This document shows positions 38,449 through 52,793 of a DNA stretch of 64,000 bases, piece by piece; within the stretch, counting starts at the first letter, position 1; every line of letters starts with the position of its first letter. The notes under the pieces were generated by a model. That model was not told where the DNA came from. It worked only from the letters and a program-made list of their open reading frames with translations, and did no database searches. The stretch is from Rotaria socialis (taxonomy: Eukaryota; Rotifera; Eurotatoria; Philodinida; Philodinidae): NCBI GenBank assembly GCA_905331475.1, contig CAJNYU010000496.1:124001-188000 (forward strand), given 5' to 3'. Both the position numbers and the translations under genes were made by a program.

Positions 38449-39738
38449 GTTTGTTGTTTTTGATGTCGGAACTGATGAATTTTTATTCGTTAGACTATTT
38501 TATCAAAATGAAAAAAAAAGAAAGGCATGAATAAGAAAGAAAAAAATATATATATATATAAGTTATTTAAAGAATACTATTTCTCTTAGGAAGAGAAAGA
38601 GAATTGTGAAGCTTCACACTGAAATTGAGCAGAATAACAAAAACTTTTCTTCTCAAATACTGTAAAATATAGTAAAGCGTAATATCGATTAAAGTAAATA
38701 TATCGTCAACATATTAATAGCAGCTACGTAGTAGACACTCATTCTGATCTAATCATCGCACAGAGAATTCTTATTAATATTTTTAGAAGACGATAGAATA
38801 AAGTTTATTCTAATTACCAATTCATATTTGGACGAAATTAATCAGATGATGAAGATCCTGATAATGCAATATGAATAGTTTTTTCTTTTTTGTTTGTATT
38901 TTTTACTTTGCAATGAAAATCAAAATGCAACATAAAACGACCCGTTTATGGACACACATTTGTTTTTATATTATCGCAAAACATGAAAAAAACACTTTTA
39001 CTGTAGTGTAGTTCTGCTTTCGTTAAATTTTTCTTTTGTCAATTTTAAATCATTGATCAAGCAGAAACAGCAGTAACAACAACAACAACAACAAAAATTG
39101 CTTGAACTCTCTCAACGACGCAAAAAGACGATGTGCGAACACACCCACCAACAACATGATGTGAAGAAAGCAATATCTAATATGAATCATAATCAATAAT
39201 GTTTTTAGTTCAAACTTCATTCTTTCTTTCTAACAAGAGCTGTAGCAGCAATTCGTTTTCTATTTACTTTAGTTACCTTTTTATAGGCTCTATTTCAAAA
39301 TATTTCTTTAGCCTTTCAGTTAATGTAATTCAAGACAGTTCTGAATATAGCAATGAAAGTAGAACAATGCCTTTGCTAATTTCTCATTCTATCATGCATT
39401 TAGCATATTTTCGATGAAAAGAAGACAAAAAAGCAAAAGCTCTAGAGAATCATATTTCAGTTAAACATATATACTTTTAACTTCTGTCAAATGTCAATTA
39501 CTTGAATTTCGTTAGATGATTTATCATATTATAATGTTTATAATTTTATTTTTGAAATAAGAACAAAAAAAAAGAACATACACAAATTTGTGTGCACAAT
39601 GAAAAAATGACAGACGCCACCATGTTAAATTCGGATCGAAAATGTAAAAAATTCTCCATTATTCGTTTTGCTTTACTTTTCTTAACGGGACAGGTGTGTA
39701 TATACGTGTACGTAGTTGCAAGAAAGAAGTTAGAAAGG

Positions 39739-39770
<32 letters not shown>

Positions 39771-39979
39771 GAGTGCGCGTGCACGTGAAGTGTACAACCA
39801 ACGACAATTGCGTATTTATTGCGAGCAAAATAAAACTCCAAAAGAGAGGAATCAATAGCTGCGTTGGCATTAGCTACCCGAGATGTGCATACAATCAGGG
39901 AAGAAGACGGAAAAAAAGAAAAGAAAGCTAAGAAAGAATGAGAGGCACTTGTATATTGTCTTTTTTTTGTTGAGTACTT
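38449..39979. other. Intergenic region with microsatellites
   Basis: The start of this stretch is the probable promoter of the STYXL1-like gene. It also holds a (TA) run near 38549-38562, a CAA run near 39073-39094 and the (GA)n run at 39744-39770. The frames overlapping the GA run are low-complexity shadows. No gene is recognised. Confidence 0.55.
39744..39770. repeat. (GA)n microsatellite
   Basis: An uninterrupted GA run of about 27 bases, followed by a GTGCGCGTGCACGTG purine/pyrimidine-alternating stretch. Confidence 0.85.
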
Positions 39980-41429
39980 TTAGCGAGGATGATAACGACC
40001 AATTGCTTTAAGGTTTTCAACAAATATAACACGTGCTATCTCAGGTCGCCGATCTTCGCCAGCTACCATTGCAGGTACCTTAATTATTAATTGAATAATA
40101 AAACAAAACGTGAAAATAGAGAAGAAAATATGTTCCCTACAGCATCAGAATGAACAAAAATACATCCAGTTTTATTAAGTTCACCTCGTTTAAGTTCAAT
40201 TACATGTTCATTGACACCTCGACATGCATCTTCAATTAATACAGTTCGATAATTATGTTCAACAGCATGCATTGCTGTAGAGGCTAAAATTAAAAATAGC
40301 ATTAAAAAACGTGAATATTTAGTTTTTTGACTAGAAAAAAATGCAACATACAAACACAAACATCTGTAGCCAATCCAACAACATAAACATCAGTAACAGA
40401 GCGTTCCTTGAGCTGAGCATCAAGACTTGTTTTACTTAATTTCATATTATCCCAGAATGCTGAATAAGAATCGATTTCTGGATTTGTTCCTTTATAAACG
40501 TGTATAGCATTATCAACGCGTATTAAATCTGGATGTAGGTCCGCACCCGGCGTCTTTTGGATACAGTGAGCTGGCCAAAGTACTTGCTCTATTTTAGGAG
40601 CTAAATTAGGAGCTCCAACAAAAACAACTGTATCAAGTGGATGTGCCTTTTCAGCACTAATCTGAATAGCAAATTTTAAAAAAAAGGTTAATCATATTAG
40701 CTTTTAGTCTTTATTTTTACATACACAACTGTCAGATGACGTTTTTCTCATATGACGATTTTCATAGAATGATATATGATTTAATGGATGCCAATCATAT
40801 GTGTATGCTACGACATCAAAATTAACATTACGAATAACTTGATTAATAATAGGAACAACTTCTTCACCTAAATAAAAGAGATTATCATAGGTTTGGTTTT
40901 TTTAAAAGAAAAAAGATAATTTTGATATAAATGAACCTTGGTGATTAGCAGGACAGGAATGAAGAGCTAGCGATCCAGAAATAAAATCATTTTGAACATC
41001 GACTATAACAAGTGCGCTAATAGGTCTTACAGTCTACGAAAACAAAAATATAAGAGATCAATGAGACATGTGATCTATTTACGTATTTAATCGTCCTTTT
41101 CCATGCTTGTAGAAATTCATCAAGTTCAATTTTTTGATTGCGATTAAAGTCAGTTTCATGAAAATATTCATCAATACTTTCATTTGACATTAAATAGGGT
41201 CTTTTTTTATTAGAAAAGAGTACGTTGAGAAAACGACGAAAATCTTCACGATTCCAAAAACCTTGTCTAGAAAAAAAAAGAAATATTTTGATTTAAATTC
41301 ATATTTAAGTTCTAATGTATGTTACTTTTGGAAATCAAAATATTTAAAACAATTTTCATATTCTTCATCAGAAAAATTGCTCCGTCTTAAAGAAGTAAAT
41401 GGATCATTATCATCAGGTGTAGGTGGCAT
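39980..41429 (-). CDS. Nicotinamidase with N-terminal EF-hand, 7 exons
   Basis: Predicted to hydrolyse nicotinamide to nicotinic acid and ammonia in NAD salvage, a step absent from vertebrates. Exons: 41326-41429, 41083-41266, 40937-41033, 40725-40867, 40352-40661, 40141-40283 and 39980-40078 give 359 residues, close to Drosophila Naam. An EF-hand loop DFNRNQKIELDE is at residues 74-85. The isochorismatase-fold domain starts at RPISALVIVDVQNDF with catalytic Asp108. It continues with the metal-site region YDWHPLNHISF, WPAHCIQKTPGADLHP, and KGTNPEIDSYSAF carrying the conserved Lys. The nucleophile Cys278 is in VVGLATDVC. The triad therefore appears complete. The start at 41429 is the first Met of the first exon; a longer upstream frame with a hydrophobic stretch could instead provide a signal-like extension. 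Confidence 0.92.
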
Positions 41430-43148
41430 AGATGACACTAAATGGAAAATGATGATACTAACAGTAAATAATCGAATAGATATATAAAATTTTAAGAAAG
41501 TAAAAAACAAGCTCGAACCAACCTTTGGTTCCCATGAATAACTCGAAAAAAGAATAATTATTAGATCTCACAATTCGATATTGTTTCTTTTCATTGATAT
41601 TCAAAAAGGAATCGGTGATAATAATAAGAACTAAAGTATTACATGAAATGTAAATTTCTTGAATAAATATGTTAAGAAAAATACACATTTCGATCGCAAG
41701 TAACTTTTGTACGTCATTGGTATTTCTAATAATGAGAAGTAAGTGTATAATAATTTTTTCTAGAAGATTTTCCCTGCAGACGTTTCTTTTTTTTCTACGT
41801 TTTTTTAACTGTTATCGGAAAATATTGAGAAATGCAGTAAATCAACGGAAGAGAATAGTAATAGTTATTGTAGTAAATACGACAAGAAAATAATGTTTAT
41901 AGTAGCTGACTGACTGCAGTAAAATTGAGCGATGTGAAACAATTAACGGTCTAACGACCGGTAGAAAGACAGATACACATAGAAGAAAAGTGAGCGAACG
42001 AGCATAAGAAAGAAAAAAATAACATTACTCTCATGTGCACTGCTCGATTACCGTTTTTCTTCGGTTTTATTTCCTCACTATTTTAACAATCTTATCGTGT
42101 TTATGTCTTATTGAAGTCTTTTTCTTGTTGTTGTTGTTGTTGACAACATCGTCCAGAGTACTGAAGACTAGTGATTAAAGTAGCCAAATGAGTTGATAAG
42201 TATAAAGCTTTATATTTATGTAAGCTCATATTTGCATGAGAGAACGCATTTGATAAAAAGCAAGATAAGGAAATAAATTTGGCTAATCAAAAATAAAAAA
42301 GAAAAGCTAACGCTTTTGTGTTTCTTTCATACATTTAACATCAGAGTCTTTTACAGTTTTTCTCTTTTACGTGTTCTTTTTTGGCACAAAAAGATCACTG
42401 TATAGATTAAAGCATAAGACATATATGTAGCAACTCATCTGTGCGTGTAAAATGTAAGTCTTTGATAAATAGCATACTGTCAAATGTTATCAAAGAATAA
42501 ATTCTTCTGTGGATCACTTCTAAGGACATATCTGTACAAATATATCGAAATTGAGTAGTAGAGAACGTGGTCTTATTTGATTTTTCATTATTTTGCATCA
42601 ACTATCAAAATAACTATAAACGATTGTGAAGAAAATGGTAAGAGGGAAAACAGAAAAAGAATTGAACGACTAATCATGTCGACACGACTCAAGCGATTAC
42701 TGATGCTTTTCATAGATGTCTTCGATGAATTCTTCTATTCAAGTTTGAAAAATTTACAGAATAAAAATACTTTTTACATACAAAGCCAAAATGACTTCGA
42801 ACACAAACTGTTACGTTCGACGACAGAAGCTTTTGATTCTGAATTTCGCAAATACCAAGATCCAAAACTTTTTCAAGGAATAGAAATCGACATGTTTCTA
42901 TGCGCAGTATGATCTTCACAATATCAATAAGCAAAACAAATCCGATTTGTTTTTTTATTTGCATAGTCAATTAATGCCATCTTTCGCATAATGTATAACC
43001 ATGTAAGGGCGTCCATATTTTACCATTGATCATCTGGTGTTGTTTTTGTTTTGTTGTTGATTTTAAAAAAACGAACTTTTGCTGATGTAAGATATTTTTT
43101 ATTTTTAGATATTTCTTTTTAGCTTTATATTCATTTTTCATTGAATAA
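41430..43148. other. Intergenic region between divergent nicotinamidase and GrpE genes
   Basis: About 1.7 kb that should contain both promoters. A 111-codon plus-strand frame at 42577-42912 is present, but it has no recognisable domain, so it is not called. No repeat beyond short GTT runs is seen. Confidence 0.55.
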
Positions 43149-45202
43149 ATGAGTCTGCTCTCTAATTGTTTATTTGTACGGCAAGCGCGTTGTCGTACGA
43201 GCCTATTTTGTGGATCAACACTTATAAATGTTTCGCGTTTCTCATCAGTATTTAGGTAGCTGTTTAGCTAGTGATATATATTTGATTGATGTTATATTTA
43301 ATCTATATGTGTTAGTTTAGATATTCGTCTACAAATACAGCCTCGCAGGAACAAAAACAAAGCGAAGCAGCATCACCATCCTCATCGAATGAAACAACAG
43401 AAAATAAATCTCAAACTGAACAAAAATCCGATGTAGACTTAAAGCAACTTCTTGAACAAAATACAAAATTAAATGAAGACGTTAATGAATTCAAGGTAAA
43501 ACTACTAAAAAGATGGTAAAATGAAAATTATAAATAATTAAAATCTTATATCTTTAAGGAATAAGTGCAATCTTGCGTAGCAAGTTTTACTGAAACATAA
43601 GCTAGTATTCCTATATATTTCATTGATATTAGACTGAAAATCAACGTCATTATTATGAGTAAAGATAATGACATTTGGATGAAATGTTTTTTTTGATTGA
43701 AGACTATAAATGTATTATTAATTTGTTTTTCAGTAGTTAGGAACTTCGTATGGTATACAAACCCTTTCTAAAATTGACCTATTGTTTTGCAAAAAAGTGA
43801 GGCGAGCTGAAGTATCCTTGACATTTTGTTAGAATTTTGGATTATTCGTTGTCGAAATCATTGAAACTAGTTTTTATAAAAAAAAAACAGATACAATTTA
43901 ATTGGTATGGGTCTTACTTACAGTTATCAGCTTGATTATGAGTCTCATAACAAATATGTAGCAAAAGCTTCAGCATAAAATATAAAGTTAAAACTTCTAA
44001 ATCTAAATGTTTCGCCTCTCAATTGAATGTTAGACTAGAATTAGGATGATATTCTTTTAAGTTCATTTATCTATGTGATGACAAATGCTACACTTTTGCT
44101 TTGCAAAACTATATGAATTACGATCTTTGTTTTAAGATCAAATCGAATATTGATAATGGTTTTTTTTCCGATTAATTGTATAAATTTTTTCTATATATAT
44201 GAGTTAGTGACTTTTGAAGTAGCGTTTCTTCTCAGTCTATTTTCGATGGTCAAACATTCGATGATATTTATCACAGTTTTAATAATAAGTTAAAAGATGC
44301 ATAGTCATTATTACACTAGTGGTTCAAATATGTGCCTATTTATAATTCACCTCAATCATATTTTTTAATTGAGCTGTAAGTGTGTTTGATGTAGATAATA
44401 TCGATCAAGATTTCTGTTGATCAAAACACGTAACTCTAACATCGGACAGATATAGAATCGACATCAGTAGCCGATTATGATGAATTCAATAGTTCTAATT
44501 TTCTTGATGATCAAATTTTGTTACAGTAATATAGACAAGTCACCACAAAAAAAACAACGATTCTTGCCGAAACTAATTCTTAATTAATAATTTTAATAAA
44601 GAAATACGTCTGGATATGAATAAACATTCTTCTTTTTTTACACGAATTGATCTTTTCATTTACATATGAGGGTTTTACGTTTGTTAATAACGCATTTCAA
44701 ACATTTGCCTTCTATTTGATTCGTTTATCCTGGAATTGTTGCTTAATTTTTCTTTTCTCTTTTTTAGGATCGTTACAGACGTGCATTAGCTGAAACGGAA
44801 AATACGCGAGCACGTTTCACTAAACTCGTGAATGACGCAAAAGTATTTGGTATACAAGGCTTTTGTAAAGACTTACTTGAAGTTGCTGATATACTTAATC
44901 TAGCATTAGTCAATACTCCTAAAGAAGTTTCAACAGATATAAGAACATTAGCAAAAGATTTTACTAATCTTCATCAAGGCCTTGTAATGACTGAAGAAAG
45001 AATGCAAAAAATATTTGCAAAAAATGGGCTCATACAAATAAAGCCTAATGAAGGTGATAAATTCGATCCAAACTTTCACGATGCGTTGTTTCAAGCTAAA
45101 ATTCCAGAAAAAACGAGTGGAACAATTATACAAGTCATGAAAACTGGTTATCGCCTCCAAGATCGTGTCATACGTGCTGCACAAGTCGGCGTAGCACAAT
45201 AA
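43149..45202 (+). CDS. GRPEL1: Mitochondrial GrpE nucleotide-exchange factor, 3 exons
   Basis: Co-chaperone that releases ADP from mitochondrial HSP70 and drives the matrix import motor. Exons 43149-43255, 43321-43495 and 44768-45202 give 238 residues; human GRPEL1 has 217. The first exon encodes an Arg-rich, acid-poor presequence with no Asp or Glu (about residues 1-40, ending near RYSS), as expected for matrix targeting. A Gln/Glu/Ser-rich linker follows. Then comes the coiled-coil dimerisation helix (KQLLEQN..FKDRYRRALAETENTRAR), whose continuity across the 1.27-kb second intron supports the join. The GrpE core shows DLLEVADILNLAL, LHQGLVMTEERMQKIFAKNGL and the C-terminal beta-domain GYRLQDRVIRAAQVGVA. 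The small first exon was placed from phase and targeting character. Confidence 0.93.
43496..44767 (+). other. Long intron of the GrpE gene
   Basis: 1272 bases, with donor GTAAAA after the coiled-coil codons and acceptor TTTTTTAG at 44767. It is AT-rich. No ORF of interest, repeat or RNA gene is recognised. Confidence 0.75.
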
Positions 45203-45261
45203 AAAAAGTTCACGTAATCAGTAATGATTCATTTGTTGTTGCTGTTTTTTTTGTCAGTTGA

Positions 45262-45267
45262 AATAAA
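45262..45267 (+). promoter_or_regulatory. Polyadenylation signal of the GrpE gene
   Basis: AATAAA about 60 bases after the stop codon at 45202. Confidence 0.55.
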
Positions 45268-45727
45268 AATGTTTCGTTATGATAGCCAACCCACGAAAGA
45301 AAAAGAAAACAGAACGGAAGGATGAGTAAACGTTTTTGTTTTCTCTTTTCTAGATTTAATAGCACACATTTATTTTACATCAAAAACAAACACATTACAA
45401 CGGTATTTCTATTGTGTCAACAAGTACGTCGGAAATATTAGAAGTACTGACTATATCGTTCGAGTGAGTCATTTTCTTAGAACGAAAAAAGGTGTCGACA
45501 TGTTTTCTTTGTAGCGACTAGTAGCGTCGTTGTACGTTTTTTGCCTGCTTTCCCTTCATATACGTCCTCATACGATCATGAATTACATATAACGTGTATT
45601 TCAGATCTATTCCCGTAAGTACACATATCTCTTTTCTCCAGAGAAATTATTTTTTTTTATATCGGTTTGTGTTGTTAATATAATTTAGCATTTGCTAATC
45701 CGGTGATCGTTGTTGTCTGGTCCTTTT
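45268..45727 (+). other. Spacer and leader before AMMECR1
   Basis: About 460 bases between the GrpE polyadenylation signal and the AMMECR1 start. No frame of interest. A possible acceptor (AATTTAG) near 45683-45689 could mark a 5'UTR intron. Confidence 0.45.
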
Positions 45728-48187
<2,460 letters not shown>

Positions 48188-48350
48188 AAAAAAAAGATTT
48201 CATTCTTTGTTTTTCCTGACATTGTGTGGTGCTTGTATTTCCTAAGTGTACTCAGGATTGTATCTTTTTTCTTCGATCTATGTATAACAACTTGTATATT
48301 CTATTATGCATTAGTGACAGTTGATATCATACTTGAGTATTGCTTTTAGA

Positions 48351-49082
48351 ATGTCAAAGGTTACGATTGACGATGAATCCAGTCGTTTGAAACAATTCAT
48401 ATGGGAAGAACTAGATGAACACTTTTTTATTGCAGTGATATTTCGGTGTGTGATTGCTTTCGTTTTCTTAGCTTTTGAGATTAATTTGGAAAAATAAACG
48501 CTTCTTTCTTCTTATTATTGTTATAGTTCAGATCGTCGTTATTTTGTTCAGCGACATTTTGAACAACAATTATTCGATTTAAAATCCTCGTCAATACGAA
48601 GTAAATGGCGTCGTTGTTTGCTAGAAGTTATTTCAAATTCTTTATCGCCAATTTATATAACATCAAACGAAGTACAGTTGATGCATGAAATATTTTCTTG
48701 GCATTTAAATTATTCAAATAATTATGTTAAACTACGAGATAATATTGATTACTTGATAGATTTTGAAGATTTAATTGGTTGTTATAATTCAATATCATTA
48801 GGCGACAACAATAATAATAATAATGACACGAAATCATTTATTTTACAACCAGTTACAACATTAGATGCAGCGAGAAAAAATATTGAAATGTGGAAAAATT
48901 TACAAGAGAATATTATAGAAAATACTCCGAACCAGAGTATAGATAAACGGCTCAAACGGAAAAGAACAAAAACACCTAGTAAGATACAAGCTGGTATCAT
49001 TGATCTATATTTGTATCCGTTGAGTTTAACTTTCTTTTTATTAGTAATTGAACATTTAGAAAAATCTACTCAATCAAAATGA
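48351..49082 (+). CDS. Orphan protein, 2 exons
   Basis: Exons 48351-48445 and 48527-49082 (81-bp intron, donor GTGTGT, acceptor TTGTTATAG, Arg codon split CG/T) give 216 residues. It begins 160 bases after the AMMECR1 stop on the same strand. I do not recognise a family. Residues 1-80 are predicted helical and charged (QFIWEELDEHFF, then YFVQRHFEQQLFDL and RSKWRRCLLEV). There is a run of five Asn near 137, a basic KRLKRKRTKTPSK segment near 180 that could be a nuclear signal, and a hydrophobic stretch LYLYPLSLTFFLLVI near the C-terminus. The intron is correctly phased and the frame stays open for 185 codons, so it is probably real. It could be a fast-evolving or lineage-specific gene. Confidence 0.6.
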
Positions 49083-49287
49083 AGAATAAACTCAATAGAT
49101 TCTGTCTTGAGGTTATCCATTAAAAAATAATTTCATTTTTCTTGTCTTGTCTGTTTCTTAAATTCACAAAAACTTCCTCATTGGATGAAATGAAGTCTTT
49201 ATTGTCTTGAAGCAAAAGAATCAGATTTTATGAGCTCTATTTGCATAAGAATATTATATGTTACCACACGAAAATAATTAGACATAA

Positions 49288-49296
49288 TTAATTTAA
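49288..49296. repeat. Left 9-bp target-site duplication TTAATTTAA
   Basis: Identical to 50389-50397 and directly next to the GGG end of the element at 49297. Nine bases is the usual target duplication length of Mutator-like elements. Confidence 0.8.
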
Positions 49297-50388
49297 GGGT
49301 TACTCTCGACTCGTCCCCCAATTCAATGGCTACTAATTGGTGACTAATTTCATAAACACAAGATTTTCATCAATCAGCTATTTTATTCAAGAGTAATATA
49401 AGGAACAAGAAAAAAACAAAAATCATTTAACAAGTTTTGTCTTCAAAACGTGTCCGCATTTAATCGCGAGTTGCATATCAGTGGTCAATCAACCCTTGCG
49501 GTCATTAGGAGGGAGCTCGAGATTCTCGTCAATAGCATCGTTCGCCTTCTTTCGTTTACGCAATTGAGCGCACACCTTTTCGAACTTGTGATGCTGGTAT
49601 TCGTGCTTTTCACACAATAATTCGATAAAGTTGAAGATATGCGGATGCACAGGGAACTGATATTTGAATCGTCGATTAAGGCCCTCAACGTGGTTCTCCG
49701 TGCTTGGCAAGTCGCCAAACGTCTGGAAGAACGAGATCGGCCAATGGCTTCGGTAACGATGGATAGTTCTTCGATCGACTTCGATACAGTGAAGCATCAA
49801 CATTCTCAAATGTAGGAAAGAATAGACCAGTTGCTATACCGAGATGACTGATACGAGCTTTAACGATTTCTTGTGTATAGATTTTGGGGATCGGCGTGGT
49901 CTCCACTGGTGCACATTTTTTCATATTACCAACTGCTTCGTCGACTAGAGATTTGCCGGAAGACGCTGATTGTTGACAAGTATGAGTAGAGGGCTCGCGA
50001 AGAACTTTTGCATCGACTGTACAAAGAGAAAGCGTGCTAGTAAAACCACGATCTCGATAATGGTACTCGTTGCTCGTCTTTCGTACACGCTTCTTTGTGT
50101 ATTGGTGAGAATTGTAATTTAGTATAAGTTGACCGCGTTCCGAAGATGTGAATAGCAGCATTTCTCAGAGCATACAGAATGTCAGTAGTGAAACTAATAC
50201 ACTACTAAGAAAGCACAGCATATATATATATATACAGAGTGCTCTACGCAGTAATCAATTTTCTTATTGATGACTATTATTCATATATTTGTTTTTAATG
50301 TTTCTGGACAGGGACGGGCTAATTGGGAGCCAATTAATCGGGGACTAGTTGAGATAATTGGGAAGGGGGGGCCAATCGAGAGGATCCC
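49297..50388 (-). mobile_element. Internally deleted Mutator-like (MULE/FLYWCH) DNA transposon
   Basis: A 1092-bp element bounded by exact 9-bp direct repeats (TTAATTTAA) and imperfect terminal inverted repeats. The left end reads GGGTTACTCTCGACTCGTCC; the right end, read inward on the minus strand, begins GGGATCCTCTCGATTGG and continues into a run of C. Subterminal TAATTGG/CCAATTA words recur near both ends. It carries a broken transposase gene on the minus strand. GC content is visibly higher than the surroundings. The exact duplication indicates a fairly recent insertion or low local decay. Confidence 0.82.
49489..50161 (-). pseudogene. Truncated FLYWCH/MULE transposase
   Basis: The N-terminal frame (50161 down to 49685) starts with an [10 protein letters not shown] segment like the FLYWCH-domain proteins of bdelloid genomes. 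It continues through [13 protein letters not shown] and [15 protein letters not shown] to PDVWR, the usual lead-in to a MULE transposase core. A second frame (49809 down to 49489) carries the usual C-terminal part: [20 protein letters not shown], then HIFNFIEL and a QHHKFEK segment. The two meet in different frames near 49720, and the DDE catalytic core that should lie between them is missing. The FLYWCH Cys/His pattern is also degraded. It cannot encode an active transposase. Functional recruitment of the remaining N-terminal frame is conceivable but unsupported. Confidence 0.75.
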
Positions 50389-50397
50389 TTAATTTAA
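50389..50397. repeat. Right 9-bp target-site duplication TTAATTTAA
   Basis: Second copy of the target duplication, directly after the CCC terminus of the element at 50386-50388. Confidence 0.8.
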
Positions 50398-52793
50398 TCT
50401 ACTAAAGAATTTCTCTTCCATGCTGTATGTTTTTCATTTATTGTGATACTAATGAGATAATAGATACTAATCGTTTCTATGAGCATTTTCAAGATAAGAA
50501 GCTACTATATTAAGTATGATCTCTCAACATTCTTATATATATATTTAGATGGAATAGAGCTAGGGATATAAAAGATATGATCTCTATTCTATAAGTTTAA
50601 TTTTGTTTTGTGATATTTATCAAGATTTTATTATAGTTCATAGGAGATTCTGAAAGTTGCTTATCAACATCGATATATTTACGCCAACGTTTCATCAACG
50701 ATCATGGTCTTTTTTTTTGTTTTTTATCTAATATTAAGCGGAAAAACACTCGAATAATGAAAAATCTGAAGACAGGGGTAGTCAAGAAATTAGATTGCGT
50801 CTATCGATGTATTTTGTGTCAAAAATCATTCATTTAACTGCCAATGAATTTTTTTTTGAAGGATGACATGGATAGAATCTATTTTGCTTTTGTCAATACC
50901 GATAAAATATATTTCTTTGACATTTCAAGATATTCATGTCGCTTGAATGCTTTATCCTTAAAAATCTTATCAGTCGATGATTTGTTTCTTTATCATTTCA
51001 CAATATGTATTGATCTTAGTGGAATTTCCGATAGTCTCGATACTACTAATAAATGAATTATTTATCGATCAAAATCAGAAATTTTATTTTTTGTTCATAG
51101 AATCGAAAATAGAAACGCTCGATAGATTCTAAAAGGAAAATATCATTGCCATTTTATTTGGTCTTCACGCATGAATATTAAACATGCCTAGAGCTTAACA
51201 TCATAGCGTTATTTTGATTAGATCCTCAGTGAGTACAATGCATATTTCCGGGTGTAAATATAATAATATTGATGTACTTGAGTTTTGAGAACGATTATTA
51301 TTCGAACAATACTTCTTATAGTTTTGTTGGTCTCATGAAAATATCCGGTAGAAAATTATTTCCCGTTATGGTAGATGGTGTTGCTGTAAGATTACTTTTT
51401 TCGAAAAAAGTGTTTACCAAAATATCTCTTATAGATTAATTCAATAATTTTCAAATTGGATTATGGAGATAATGATTTAAATTCTAGTCTGTAAAGAATA
51501 GAGCTAATGATTGATCTGATAGCGAACGTAAACTTAAAATATTTGTCCTGGAAGTAATTCGCCTAATTTTGCTTCGATGACTATCGAAACACTTGATTGT
51601 TATGGACAATTTTGGTAAATGAATTGGAGTTGTTTGTACTAGATGTTTTCTTCTATCAGATTGCATTAAAATAGGCGAACAATTACGTTTCTATACATTA
51701 ATAATGTTATAAAATTTAACTATCTCATAGAGGTCTATTCCGAGAACAATAAAATTGAAAGCATTGGTAGTACTTTTAGAATAATTTAATCATTGATATA
51801 TTAAGAAAAAATATTCATTAAGAGAAATTTCTCTTACGAGAGTAGTAAACTTCATGAATTCGAATTGATTAAGCAAAACAAATACGAGCAAATTTCGATC
51901 TTAACGAACTGATAAAATTCTTATTTTTCTGACAAAATTGAATTTTAAAGTCTGTAAGGTTAATTTGAACTCCCAACTTTAGAAAATATTATTTTCAATC
52001 TCTACTAATTGCAATGAACTTTCAATCTACTTTTCGTTTTGAATTAAGTTTTCATGTTTTTACAGTTACTTAGTAGATCGAAAATAATCAAGTTTAAAGG
52101 CTTTTCATCAAAAATAAATGTTAGATGATCCTTCGAAAATGATTTCCTTTGTATAGTAACTAAATTATGTTGCTTAAGTAATACACTAACGATGCTTGTC
52201 TAATGTATTTTAAAAGACACAAATTCTACATTTCAATTATTTCGCACGCTCTTCAAATTAAGAGTAAAAACGAATAAGAATATTATATGTCTGTAATGAC
52301 ATCCGAAATTATTGAATCAGGTTTACTTTAATTTTTTCCTGCTACTGTGAATGCTAAAGAGGATGCAAAAAGTGATATATTGTTAGAGAATTTTATGTAA
52401 AATATGAATTTTTGTGCATTAAACTCATAAATAGCTTTTCAAAGATAGAGTACTTGAAAAATTTGAATAGAATTTCCTTCATTATTATATTATCGCCTGT
52501 ATTGCTTGGAATCATGTAACAAACAATTTTCTACAAAATAAAATGCTTTTCAGTTCTCTAAACCACTTTCGAATAAAAGAACGAGGGCCTGCAGAATACC
52601 TAACAAGTAATATTCAACATTTTAAGAACTCACAAGCGTTGTATTCTTTAAGTATGGACTTCTTCAAAACATCACAGAAATTCTGAATTCTGCCTGATAG
52701 ACATTCTGCAACTGTAGGAGATAATACGTTAAATAGAATAGTGTAAATATCTTAATATATTCAACAACTATATAGTTTTCTATTTAATTCTAG
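50398..52793. other. Intergenic or intronic region, nothing certain
   Basis: About 2.4 kb, AT-rich. The frame at 52794 needs an upstream exon, so part of this may be intron. A 70-codon frame at 50844-51056 has no recognised domain and no supported splice link, so it is not called. Confidence 0.5.

Noticed and set aside
39546-39858. Frames on both strands encoding Leu/Ser or Arg/Glu runs
   Set aside because: These are translations of the GA microsatellite.
42577-42912. 111-codon plus-strand frame between nicotinamidase and GrpE
   Set aside because: No domain, no splice or polyadenylation support and no recognisable conservation; it lies in the divergent promoter region.
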